A stretch of 64,000 nucleotides of DNA from Papilionanthe hookeriana x Papilionanthe teres. Lineage: Eukaryota > Streptophyta > Magnoliopsida > Asparagales > Orchidaceae. How positions within the stretch are numbered: the first letter of the stretch is position 1; each line of letters starts with the position of its first letter. The position numbers and the translations under genes were made by a program. Positions 45,791 to 57,759 of this stretch are shown here, one piece after another. Under the pieces are notes generated by a model. That model did not search any database, was not told where the DNA came from, and saw nothing but the letters and a program-made list of their open reading frames with translations. The DNA lies in assembly GCA_022702705.1 (NCBI GenBank), contig CM040425.1, positions 2,480,001 to 2,544,000 of the forward strand. The letters run 5' to 3'.

Positions 45791-48700
45791 TAACATAATT
45801 ATGAGGTTTTAATTAATAATTTTAAGTTTAGAATAGTGTTCAAATTATATTAGATTTAATTTAAATCTTTACAATTTCAATTATCTTAGTATTTCAGATT
45901 ATAAACTTAATTAGATAGAAAGAGGTGTTAAAATTACTGATATGTTTTGATTTGACTCTTAATGATTTCATTTAGGTTCGTTGATAAGTGATTTTAATTT
46001 AATTTAATTTAATTTAATTTGATTTTAATTTAGTTTTAATTTAATATCACATAAATTAATTTAATTTTAATTTAATTTTAATTTAATTTAATTTTAATTT
46101 AATTTAATTTTAATTTAATTTAATTTAATTTTAACTTTAATTTTAATTTAATTTTAATTTAATTTTAATTTAATTTTAATTTAATTTTAATTTAATTTAA
46201 TTTTAATTTAATTTTAATTTAATTTAATTTTAATTTAATTTAATTTTTGTTTTAATATTTAAAATTTAATTTAATTTAATTGTTAAGGTGTTAATTAAAA
46301 TTAATTTAAACTTTGACTTAACTTAATTTTATTTAATTTAATTTAATTCCAAGATTTTAAATTTGATTTTTAATTATTAGACCATTTAACATTTTAAGCT
46401 TTAATTCATTTAAGGGTTATCTTCTTTTAATTTTAAATTTATTTAATTTGGATTATTATTTTAATTTTTAATTAAGAACTAAATATTATTGAAGTGACTT
46501 ATTTAAGGATTTTTAGAATAAAGAATGAATATCCCCTTAATAATATCACTATTTTAATAATCCAAATTTAAAATATATTCTTTCCAAAATTTAAATTATT
46601 TAATTAATTAGAGTTTCATTTTGATATTTTCAAAGTGTCTAATGGGTTTCTACCCTTTAATTTACCTAAATTTCAATCATCCAAGAGAAAGTTAAAATCA
46701 AATATTTTATCCTCCATTTTGATTAAACCTAAAGTTTTAATTAAGGGTTAAATTTCTTTAATTACCTTTATGCCCTTTTAGGCTTATTTATTTCATAACT
46801 CACTAAATTGAGCTCAAATGAATTTGAAATTTTTATGTCGCCTCACTCACATGACAATTAAGAAATTAGAGAAAATGTGATTTTTCTGAATTTAATTTAT
46901 TTATATAATTATTTTTAGTAAACAATAGGGGTTTTTCAAAGAAAATTCAACAACCTGACCAAGGAAAAGTTTCTATTCTTAAGAAAATTATGGGTTGTTC
47001 CTAATGACTAGAGAACCACTTGGACTAATTTTTGTGATTTTTTGAATTATATTTTATTTATTATAATTATTTAGAGTTTTGAAGTGTTAATTATTATAAA
47101 ATAAAATTAAAGTTGAAAAGTAGATTTTATATTTTTTTTAAATTTCTCTGACCACAAGGAGTCTAGAGAAACAAATTTTATAATTTTATGATTTTTATTT
47201 GATTTATTAGAATTATTTTAGTGAAAAAGGTTGAAAATTCATTTTTTAATATTAAAAATTACATTAGGCCTTTAAAATTCAATATCTTACCCTAGGGACT
47301 AAGGAAAAATATTTGGTTTGTTCCGAAGTGATTAGGAGTCAAAATGTGACATTTTTATGATTTTTAATGTGTTTGTCATTTTTATTATTTTTAATTATTA
47401 AAATATTAAAATATTGTGAAAAAATCAACTTTTTTAGAAAATTCCAATTTTAATTTTTCTGAACTTCCCTGATATCAAAGAAGCTCCAAAATCATTTTTG
47501 TGAATTTTTGAAAGTATTTTTGGAGTTATGAATTTTTAAAGTTCCATTTTGCTTATGAGGCTTAATCTTTTCATTTGGTGGGGTTAATTAAGTCCAATTG
47601 ATTTCAAAATTTTACGTAAGGCTCCTCTGACCCTAAAGAGCAATGGAGAATTGTTTTCAAGTCAATTTGGTGTGTGGTTAACCCTAATTAATTCAAATTC
47701 AGTTTTGGGAGTTTAGGCCAATTAGGATTATTATGAATGAGTTAACTCAAAATATATTTTTCATAGGGTCCCCTGATCCTAAGAAACATCACCAAATTTT
47801 CCTAGAATTTATTTTACAACATGCTAATTATTGGAATTAAAATACCTAAAACAGTGACATGAACTTGAAAAATCAATAACTCTTCACAGAGATGGCCTCT
47901 GATCTTGAAAAATTCAGGGAATGTTCCCAAGATTAGAGGCTTCAAAAGCCCTATGGTCTCATGCCATGGCTATGCAAATCGAGAATCAAAACATTAGAAA
48001 TAGTAAATAAATTATTAAAAATAAAATACTCATCCAATTAACTTGATTTCTTTTCCACATTATTCTTCTCTGTTCACTGAGCAAGAGGGTATTTTTATTT
48101 TATTTTTGTGATTTTTCTATGCAAAGATATGAATTTTTGAAGTTGTGGTACTTAAATAATTCAAAAATATCCTAATTTTCTACTTATCCGACTCGGCGCC
48201 GCTTCATCCCATGGCGGATCGAAAGCCCACGCGTTGCTCTATGATTCGGCACCGCCATCTGACTCAGCGCTCCAGGGGCCCACAGTTCATGTAACATTCC
48301 GCTGTTTGGCTTGATCTCGACCGTCCGCTCGATACACGCACGATCCAATGGCTCCTGGTCATCGTCTACGACTGGTGTGCACCCGTGACCGTCCACACTC
48401 AAACCCTAATATCTCTCTCGATTCTCAATGGATTTTTGAGTTCTTATGATCTATGGATTCATCTTGAAGAGACGAACACATCCATATGGTTTATAAGCTA
48501 TGAAATTAACCAAAACAAAATGGAGAATTGCTGGAAGCTCGGGAGGGAGAGTGAGTTCATACCTTTGCTCAGAGAAGTAAAGCTTCGATCTGAGGGTTGT
48601 GTCACCTTCAATTGAGTCCAAGCAAGCTCCAGATGAATCTCTGGCTCTGGGGAATTGTCTAAGTATGAAAGTGACCAAGGCCGATCACAAAGCCTGGAGG

Positions 48701-51360
48701 ATGGAAGCAATGGCTAGCCTGGTGAGGGGACTTTTGCTGGGGAACTTCTCCTCTTGGTCTGGTGAAGGTGTAGGGTCAATCAATTTGAAGATTGGCTCAC
48801 TGTAGTGAAGTGTCCTGTTTTTTGGGTGGATTTTCAACTCAGAAATTAAGCTCTGTTAATGGGGTTTAGGGCAAAGGAACGCTGGGGATCAACTGCTCTG
48901 GGTTAGGAGAAGATCCTGGAGCAATTTTGGCAGAGTTTCCTTAAGGTCTGGTTCATCACCTTGTTTGGCCGAGAGGTGAGTGGTTTTAAATAGAGGTGGC
49001 TGGAGGGCCTCCCAGGGGGGGTTTAATGGATTGGATTCACTGCTCAGGGCAAGGGAGGAATAGCTGCAATGGCCATTTAGGTTGGGACAAGTCAGCTAAT
49101 TCAAATTGAATTTTTGATTCAAATTAAGCCTCTCGGCCTGGTGGTTTCCGGGGGCTGTGGTGGCTGGTTAGCCAGGCATGGGTCACCCTCAGGGTCCGGG
49201 AGGTCAGTGCTTGAGTTTGGTGCCAGCAATTGGCTTTGGACATGTATAAAAGAGTTGGATTGAAATGGCATGGGGAGAAGGTCATTTTGGGCTTGGTTTG
49301 GTCAAATGCATGGATTTGGGTTTGGTGCACCCACCAAGGCCTGAATTGGGCTGAAGGGAATCATATGGATCAGCTGAATTGGAGTGGATAAGTCTCCATC
49401 CATGGTGAGGTGGCTAAGCATGGTTTAGTGTGTATCATGGTTGAGGTTAAAAAAGTTTAAGGAAGACTTAAGAAAGGGGCCCCTCCATTTTCCATAAATC
49501 ACATGGTGAGGTGTCAAAACTCTCATGGCTTCATATGGCTTGTAAATGGCTCACATTTGGCTTTCATTTGGCTTGGAAAAGGTTGGCTTGTTTCATGAAA
49601 AAGGGTTTTAAGGATTTTTGGTATTTAGGGGGTAATTTGGCACATGGCTTAGTTTAGAAAAATTCAATGATGAATTTGAAACATAGGGAATGATTTAATT
49701 AAATGGATGATGAGATGAAAGTGTCATGTAGGCTTTAGATTGATTTTGGGCTTTTTGAAATCATTTTGGATGGGCTTTTAAAGTGGTTTAAGGAAGTGGG
49801 CTTTTGGATTTAAAATAAATTTAGGATGAAAATTTTGTAAAGAATTGTGCCAAATAAATGTTGTAATTGGTTTAGGCATGTGTCGTGAGTGATTTGAAAC
49901 AAGTTTAAAGTGATTTTGAATTGAATTGGGTTGAATTTGGGCTTTTTTGGTAAAGGGGCCAAGGTGGGCCAAATTGGGCTAACTTGGGCTAAGGTTGGGC
50001 TAATGTTGGATTTGATGTAAAATTAATGTTGAAAAATGTTTATGGGAGTCTTACAAAGAGTTTTCAACTTTGGTTGGGCTCTAATTTTGGGATTTGGGCC
50101 CATTTGGGTTAGGCTTGGGCTAAGGTCAATTTAAGGGATTTTGGTTTTGGGTTAGGTTTAGGTGGAGTTTAGGTTCAAATTTTGGGCAAATCAATTTAGT
50201 GTTTTGTTTTTGGGGATGTTATGAAGGTTTTAGAAAAGATTTGGGGCCAATTGGGGTTGAGTTGGGTTGGTTTGGGCTAGGTTTAGGTCATGTGCCAAAA
50301 TTGGGCCTTAGGCTTCAAATTGAATTTGGGCCTAAATGCCAATCAAATTGGACTTGGATTTGGTCTAAATTGATATTGGAGATATTGAATTGAAGTTTGT
50401 AATTGAATTGGACCAAAATTGAGGTCAATTGGGGTGGTTTGGTTTGACATTGGGTTCACTTGGGTTAAAAAATGGGTCAAATTGGGGGTTTTGGTAAAAG
50501 TGGGGTAAATTGGCAAAATTGGCCCATGGTGTAGTTGAAAAAAATGAAATTGGGAATATTTGGGATTTTGTAGAATTTTCTGGGAGTTTTTTAGAATTTT
50601 TGGATTTTTTAGGGTAAAAGGGTATTTTGGTAATTTTAGGGGGTTTAGGGGTATTTTTGGAAATTTTGTTATTTTTGGCCAAAGATGGTCAATTTGAGTG
50701 GTGGGAAGTGTTTAGGATTGATTTTGAGGGATCTTGGGTAATTTAGGTAATTTTGCAAATTTTGGTTCATTTGAAGGGTATTTGGTAGGTTTGGTGGGTC
50801 CGGGGCCCCGAGGTCAAAAACTGAAATTTTGAAAAAAAGATGATTAATCAAATTTGAGTGGAATGGAATCATTTTGGTTGAGCCATGAAGCCATATTAAG
50901 CTCACAAGAGCCATGAGAGGACTTATCTTAGGCACTCAATATGTTGTTCCTAACCCTCTTAACCAGGGGCTTAGGGGTTAAGGACCATCCATATGAATTA
51001 CCTACATGAGTCAGGAAGTCAAGTTGGGTGAGTGTGTGGTTTTAGGACTTGGAATGTGTGTGAGAGTGTAGTGTATGTGCTAGTCAACCCTCACCGGACT
51101 GGGCCATCCGGGGTATTCCTAAGGCCAAAAGTCACATAGGGAACTCATCCTTTAAACCTCCACATTTGATTTCAACCCTCTAGGTGATTAGGGGTCTACA
51201 ATCAAGCTTGTGGGGTTTACAAGGAGTTAAGAAGTAGTTTGAATTTCTAAGTGGTGGGTTCCATTTCTAGTCCTCTATGATTAGTCAAACGAAAAGCCTA
51301 AGGCTAGATCCTAAGTACTAAAGAGAGAAGCAAAATACCTCATCAAAAATGAGGTCAACA
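45712..51360 (-). repeat. Element B 3' LTR, first part
   Basis: On the reverse strand it begins TGTTGACCTC at 51360 and carries the family landmarks: TATTTAAA (48992-48985), donor (about 48576), hairpin (48476-48458), and pentanucleotide tract. It is clearly more diverged from the LTRs of A than those are from each other, so B is a separate subfamily or older. No gene. Confidence 0.9.
45990..46345 (-). repeat. (TTAAT)n tract in the element B LTR
   Basis: Pentanucleotide tract mixed with TTTTAATTTAA units. A shorter version stands at 40350-40460 in the other LTR part. Confidence 0.85.
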
Positions 51361-51401
51361 ATTGGATCCCTAATAGGTGTGGTGTGCTAACCAAGCACAC
51401 C
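51361..51401 (-). other. Element B PPT and hairpin
   Basis: On the reverse strand: GGTGTGCT-TGGTT-AGCACACC (51401-51381), then CACCTATTAGGGATCCAAT next to the LTR. The stem is identical to that in A while the loop and the tract differ slightly. Confidence 0.7.
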
Positions 51402-51744
51402 GCGCGTATCGACGTTGACCGAAGATATCAATAAAACCAACACAGATGTCCAAGTGACAAACTTAGGACGAAGTAGAAGAATTTTCGCTGGGGAGTATCA
51501 GGTATATTTCCAAGACTGGAGATTCTTGAACTCTCGCTGGGGAATGGAAAAGGAGGTGAACTCAAAATCACAAGATCTGGGGAATTCGATTTAGATTTCA
51601 TTTTACTTTTAAATTTCAAGTTTCAATGTGTGAGTTTAGATTTCGATTTGTTATGAGTTTCAATTTCGATTGAAGTTTTAATTTAAAATCGATTTAAGAA
51701 AATTTTGAATTTGAAATTTGGATTTGAAATGAGAATTGAAACCT
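51402..51744 (-). other. Element B 3' region, no gene seen
   Basis: Shares stretches with 18550-18747 of A. No frame is conserved between the two. Confidence 0.5.
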
Positions 51745-53310
51745 GGGTTTCAACCTCGGGATTGCGAAGAGAACTGGAATTTAGGTACCAGCCTCGGAGT
51801 GAGAATCAGATTTTAAGTATCGACGGAAAAAGGGTGAGAATCGGAATTTAGGTAATCGATCTCGAGAGAGTGAGATTTGAAATTTAAGTATCAAACCCGA
51901 AAGAGAATCGAAATTTAGGTATCGATCTCGGAAAGAGAGTCGGAATTTAGGTACCGACCTTGAAAGGAGAGGACTGGAATTTAGGAACCAGTCTCGAAAG
52001 TTGTGAATCGAAATTTAGGTATCAAATCGGATGAGAGTCGGAATTTAGGTACCGACCTCGAAAGAAGAGAACTGGAATTTGGTACCAGTCTCGAAAGAGA
52101 GGATTGAAATTTGGTGTCAACCTCGAAAGAGAATCGAAATTTAAGTATCGATCTCGGAAAGAGAGTTGGAATTTAGGTACCGACCTCGGAATGAGAACTG
52201 GAATTTGGTACCAGTCTCGGAGATTTAGAATTGAAATTTAGGTATCAATTCGGATGAGAGTCAGAATTTAGGTATCGACCTTGAAAGAAGAGAACTGGAA
52301 TTTGGCACCAGTCTCGAAAGAGAGGATTGAAATTTGGTATCAACCTCGAAAGAGAATCGAAATTTAGGTATCGATCTCGGAAAGAGAGTCGGAATTTAGG
52401 TACCGACCTCGGAATGAGAACTGGAATTTGGTACCAGTCTCGGAGATTTAGAATTGAAATTTAGGTATCAATTCGGATGAGAGTTTGAATTTAGGTACCG
52501 ACCTCGAAAGAAGAGAACTAGAATTTGGTACCAGTCTCAAAAGAGAGGATTGAAATTTGGTATCAATCTCGAAAAAGAATCGAAATTTAGGTATCGATCT
52601 CGAAGGAAGAGAACTGGAATTTGGTACCAGTCTCGAAAATTTAGAATTGAAATTTAGGTATCAGTTCGAATGAGAGTCGGAATTTGGTACCGACCTCGAA
52701 GGAAGAGAAATGGAATTTGGTACCAGTCTCAGGAATTTAGAATTGAAATTTGGAATCAATTCGAAAGAGAGTCGAAATTTGGTACCAATCTCAAAGGAAG
52801 AGAACTGGAATTTGGTACCAGTCTCGGGAATTTAGAATTGAATTTTGGTATCAATTCGAAAGAGAGTCGGAATTTGGTACCGACCTCGAAGGAAGAGAAC
52901 TGGAATTCGGTACCAGTCTTGAAAATATAGAATTGAAATTTAGGTATCAATTCGAATGAGAGTCGAAATTTGGTACCGACCTCGAAGGAAGAGAACTGGA
53001 ATTTGGTACCAGTCTCGGAATTTAGAATTGAAATTTAGGTATCAATTCGAATGAGAGTCGGAATTTGGTACCGACCTCGAAGGAAGAGAACTGGAATTTG
53101 GTACTAGTCTCGAAGATTTAGAATTGAAATTTGGTATCAATTCGAAATAGAGTCAGAATTTGGTACCGACCTCGAAGGAAGAGAACTGGAATTTGGTACC
53201 AGTCTCGGAAATTTAGAATTGAAATTTGGTATCAATTTGAAAGAGAGTCGAAATTTGGTACCGACCTCGAAGGAAGAGAACTGGAATTTGGTACCAGTCT
53301 CGAAGATTTA
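51745..53310 (-). repeat. 95-bp tandem repeat, about 16 copies
   Basis: GGTACCGACCTCG recurs at 53067, 53162 and 53257, that is every 95 bp, with older, more diverged units toward 51745. It is unrelated to the 45- and 83-bp arrays of A. Stop-free stretches on the + strand come from the repeat and run opposite to the element. Confidence 0.9.
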
Positions 53311-53841
53311 TCTGTATGAAGAGGGACCAGTCTCATGCCATCAGAACCAAATCGAACAAAGTTCGTGGCTCCGTGTCAACAGAACTAGTCGATCCTCTAA
53401 AACACAAAGGAAAGAGAACTGAAAGGAACTGGTAAGCATACCAAGCTGAAAAGACTTTACTTAACGACAAGTCAAAGAGAATATTCAAATTTCAAAAGAG
53501 TTTCCAACAGATTTCGATGGAGGAAGAACTGAAAGGTTCGAATCAGAGGTTTCAGATCGGAATTCAATTTGAGATTTAGATTTATTTTGTTTGTCCTTTA
53601 ACGATCCCATTTTATTTTTTGTTGTTTATTTAGTGTTCATGAGAATTTGAAGTTCATTTTAATATTCAGATTTTTAGGAAAAGTTCTCATTAATTTTCTT
53701 TTCTTTTCTGTTCTTCGTTCAAAGTTCATTTAACTCTAATGGCGTTTCCTGATCAATTTGCACAAAAAGAGGTGAAGGCAAAATATGACGTAGTCGTTTT
53801 CATTCCAACTTGCTGAAAATACATCATACAACTTGATCTAA
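53311..53841 (-). other. Element B 3' region between array and ORF4, no gene seen
   Basis: Nearly identical to 41126-41650 of the second copy; no conserved frame. Confidence 0.5.
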
Positions 53842-54051
53842 TCATGATGACATTTTCCTCGGAAATTTTATGTCTAATACAATCCATGAAAATCCAAAAC
53901 GGATTGCGTAAGCTTCTTGTTGATCCATCCAAAAGCGTCTGTCAAAAATCCATGTCTGAATAGTAAGAAACATGGGCAGTAACATCACCTTCCAAGCCAC
54001 CTTCGCGGTGAATGCCGCATGGATGTGTATTGGAGGTGTGTTATTTCCCAT
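53842..54051 (-). CDS. ORF4: 69-residue hydrophobic peptide
   Basis: ATG at 54051, five bases after the ORF3 stop as in A. TPPIHIH, then VAWKVMLLPMFLTIQTWIF (possible membrane segment), then a tail longer than in A, with a second hydrophobic stretch (RFGFSWIVLDI). Open to 53842. Function unknown. Confidence 0.4.
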   Translation of the reverse strand: MGNNTPPIHIHAAFTAKVAWKVMLLPMFLTIQTWIFDRRFWMDQQEAYAIRFGFSWIVLDIKFPRKMSS

Positions 54052-54056
54052 GTAAC

Positions 54057-55540
54057 TCACGACTCGTAGGCCGGAGACTCTCCAATTCCGGATCCGGCTA
54101 AAATTGGTAAGGCATTTTTCTATCGTCCATTCTTCTAAAAGTAACCGAGATCCGCTCCACAGGCACTCCTGGAATGCAATGCTTCGCAACGTCTGCTCCG
54201 TTTCCTTTTAACACCAGACGGAATCTACCGGTAGTGGTATCTCCACCGACCCTCAGAACTCACCGGGGCCTGCAATCCGGAGGTTAGATACGAACATGAT
54301 GTTACACTGGTTGACGAATGACACGGTGCAAAAGGGTCTAAAAAAGTCATGATGGTCTATATGTGGAGGTATGCAGTCGCCTTCCTTGTAGATGTTAATA
54401 ATACAGCTATTGGGTATGCAATCTGCAGGCAATACCCTCCATGTTATCATCCTTTTCACCATTCTCTTAATGATTCTTGGCATCGGATCCACCTCACTGC
54501 GACGGAGTATCCCTGGTGGATTTCCTTTTCTGTCTATGGCAAAATTGTAGCAACATCCGCATTAGATTGTAACTCTTTCTTTTCCTGGCATCCATCTTCG
54601 GGGTTCTGAATATGTCTTTTCTCTCACGCGGCCAGCTGGACCCATTTTCTGTAATTCAAGGATGCAGTCTACAATTTGTTGTTGCTCATAATCTGAGAAC
54701 ACATCTGTATGTAGCTCGAGGCCTTCCAAGATGTTGACCCTCTTGTCTCCAATTCTTTCAAAGTATTTAAAGGTTTTCTTCTCAACTAGTTGCATTTTCT
54801 CCAGCTCGTATTTCGGCATTATCTGAAGTCTTCGGTGTCTAGTAACATACTGCGGGATGTATGGCTCAACCCCAGCACGTTCTTCTGCATGTCTCGACTC
54901 CTCGGGGATAGTCTCTGTAGGGACATCCTCCGGGGTTTCTTTCGCAACAAGACTCTTCGGATCGGTACCTCTGCTCGGCATCGAGGTACTGACTCTATTT
55001 CTGTTTTTCATGGTATTTCTCTTATCTATTCTGACTTTCTTGGAATTGACTTTCTTCTTTCTGGTTCCTGACGAACCGGTCTCCTTGGAGCACTTGTACT
55101 AACGGTATCCACTGCTGTTTATGTTAATCTTCTGCTAACTTGGTCAACATTTTGCGAATGCGACGATTCTTCTTTCTTCGCTGGGTAGCATTGAGAGTAG
55201 CTCTCCTTACCCCTTGAATTTCTATGGGCGCGGCGCTGACAAGCCAACTCTCTGCTGTGGCAACTATGGACTTAACTTTCTTATCTTCACCGGTTGCATG
55301 AGCGGCGTTTGCTTTTCTTTTCTTGGTGCTGGATTGGTGGCTCGGGCCACCCATTTTCATCACTGTCTGGCTGTGAAGTTCTTCTCTATCAACTGGGATC
55401 CAATCATTTTCTTCGTATTATAAGTCGGCTGGTGTGAAGCCTGAGTCAATCTCTATCACTGCTCCATCCCTCACCCTCTTTTCATCAAGTGCTAGACTCA
55501 CGCCATTTCTAAAGTTTAGAACCAACCGCCCGTTCGACAT
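54057..55540 (-). pseudogene. ORF3: AlkB (ALKBH9/10-like) dioxygenase, broken
   Basis: This is the most complete ORF3. ATG at 55540, the conserved start, KKRK basic patch, QGVRRATLNATQRRKKNRR, then EGLELHTDVFSDYEQQQIVD. The AlkB core: WMPGKERVTI, CGCCYNFAIDRKGNPPGIL, CIPNSCIINIYKEGDCIPPH, HID (54363-54355), FRPFCTVSFVNQCNIMF, GPGEF, KHCIPG (His at 54181-54179) and RISVTFR. Breaks: stop near 55422, a frame change near 55124, TAA after VTI (where host ALKBH10 has Gln), TGA after GPGEF (CGA in A), a one-base loss near 54227, and a late TAG. At least two stops are C-to-T changes. The metal and cofactor residues survive, so loss of function looks recent. Confidence 0.88.
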
Positions 55541-55865
55541 TTCCCTGTGAAAAAACAAGGAAAGGATCAGGGGCTGTACTAAGAACAAGAACAATAAGAA
55601 AAAACATTTAAAAATTCTTATTCACTTCTTTTAAATTTAAAGGAAGTAGGAAGAGATGATAAAATATCAGGAATGAATGGATTTAAAAGGAAAGATTGAC
55701 ATTTTATTATTACGATTTCCCATGTTTTCTTTTTAACATTTTCGTTGATGAGATTTTTTTATCATCCATTTTATTTCGTTTTGGGTTCGGACCCAGTCAC
55801 AAAGTGATTACTTCACCCGTGTTTCTAGGGAAAAGATTCTACTTTAGAGGCCACCCTTTGAAACA
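55541..55865 (-). promoter_or_regulatory. Integrase-ORF3 spacer with splice acceptor
   Basis: Reverse strand: CCTTGTTTTTTCACAG then GGAAATG, with AG at 55546-55545. Hairpin TGGGT-CCGA-ACCCA at 55795-55782. Not coding. Confidence 0.6.
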
Positions 55866-57138
55866 TCAGGTTGCGTAATACTTCTTTAAATACCGTCCAT
55901 TGATTGGAAGCATGGGTCGTTCTCCACGGCAATTCCTGAGCTGGTAGGAACCTCCTGAGTAGACTGTCTCGACCACGAACGGCCCTTCCCATGTTGGTTC
56001 AAATTTACCACCTATCTTGTGATGTGCAAGGATAGTCTTCCGAGAACCAAAACCAAGTCACCGAGCTTTGAATGTCCCGGGACGGACTAATTTATCATGG
56101 GCCCGGATCATCTTGGCTTCGAAACAGCTTCCAAATCTCGCCGCGCGGAAAGTCTTTTCCCTTCCAAGCTTTCCAATTCTTCCAGTCGTAGTCTGGCGTT
56201 TTCTTCTGTAGATATCTTTTCTGCAACTGCAATTCGGAGTGACGGATGCTGAACTTCCAGGGGCAAGACCGCCTCGGACCCGTACACTAAAGCGTAAGGC
56301 ATAGACTGAGTAGGAGTCCTAAAAGTCATCCTGTAGGCCCACAAGGCTTCTAACAACTTCTCGTGCCAATTTCTCTTGTTGTCGTCCAAAGTTTTCTTTA
56401 AAATCTGAACGAGAGTTTTATTAAAAGCCTCGGCCAAGCCATTTGCTCTTAGGTAGTAAATCGTTGAGTATCGCCAATCGATCCCGTGTCTTCTGACAAA
56501 ATTATTGATCTTTGTACTTTTGAATGCAGACCCATTATCTGAAATGATCCTGCGCGGTACCCCAAAACGGTAGATGACTTGATTCTTGAAGAATCGCAGT
56601 ACATGATGTGCTTTCACTTCTCTGAGCGATACTGCTTCTACCCACTTAGAAAATTAATCTGTAGCTGCAAGAATGAAGCAATGTGCTCTTGAAGAAGGCG
56701 GTTCTATCGGACCCACTATATCTGTGCCCCAACACTCAAATGGCCACGACGCAACTGTCGGATGTAGCACATTTGGAGGTTGGTGTAGAACCACTCCGTG
56801 CACTTGGCACTGGTGACAATTTTTGGCAACATTCATACAGTCGGTCATCATTGAGGGCCAGTAATACCCTAGTCTTTTAATCTTCATTTTCATTTTCGGG
56901 CCCGACTGATGAGTGCCACAAAGTCCTGAATACACTTCTTTAACGATTTCACGAGCCTCGGACCCGCTCAGGCACCTTAGCCACATATGGTCAAAAGACT
57001 TTCACGTATAACGTATTGTTTATTAATGCGTAAGACGAGTTCTTTTCTTGATTTGATGGGCTAACGACTTATCGTCGGGCGGTGTTTCTGTCTGCAAGTA
57101 GTCTATTAATGGCTGCCGCCAATCTTCTGTATTTTCTG
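55866..57138 (-). pseudogene. int: Integrase of element B
   Basis: HHCC region (VYSGLCGTHQSGPKM, CHQCQVHG), WGTDIVGPIEP, RRIISDNGSAF, NGLAEAFNKTLVQILKKTLD (the catalytic Glu region) and LLEALWAYRMTFRTP, then a broken C-terminal GPF module and YYAT end at 55866. The stretch 56108-56617 is open for 169 codons. Stops or shifts lie near 56650, 57020 and 56100. Confidence 0.9.
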
Positions 57139-57253
57139 TCACTGCTGCAATAGTTTCTTCTGCTTTTCTTTCTGATTTATGTATCGTATCCTTGTCGAGC
57201 TGTGATTGGACCTGTTGTCCTTGAACTGACACTTCAATTGACTTGTCCTGCAA

Positions 57254-57759
57254 GCAGGCAAATTCCTTTGCAAGGTGGCTAACGCATCGGCAAGAGCATT
57301 TTCTCTTCTGGTAATCTTGCAGATTGTTACATTTGAAATCTCTTTCAACAGTTTCATGGCGTACTGAAAGTATTGCTCGAGTCTTGGCTTTAAAATTCTG
57401 TACTGTCCGGCGACTTGCTGAATGATCAACTGTGAATCTCCGTAGATATTGATGCCATCTGAATGGTTAATTCCAGTCCTGTTATGAGGGCTTCGTATTC
57501 TGCTTCGTTTTTTGTACACGATTCTGTTAAGTGGTAGGAGTATGTTAACATTCCCCGCTCCGGTGTTATAAAGGTTAGTCTGATTCCTGCCTTACAGGGC
57601 ACTATCATTTGCAATTCTTTATTCTTCTGTGCTGAGGACGCACCGTAGAAGTATAGTTCCCAACGTCGATCATCAGGGTCTTCTAGGCTCATTATCTGCT
57701 CGTCAGGCAAATAGTTGTCGAGAGGCGAATCCGCCGGCAAATGGTGTGCTGCGAGGAAG
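57254..57759 (-). pseudogene. Archaeal-type RNase H of element B, Asp lost
   Basis: RWELYFYGASSAQKNKELQ: the first catalytic Asp (D in LYFDGAS in A and in the second B copy) is Tyr here. Then FITPERGMLTYSYHL, EAEYEALITGLEL and, after a shift near 57470, NIYGDSQLIIQQVAGQY. The domain would be inactive. Confidence 0.83.

Noticed and set aside
51745..53310. CRISPR-like regular repeats
   Set aside because: The units are contiguous 95-bp tandem repeats without unique spacers, in plant DNA.
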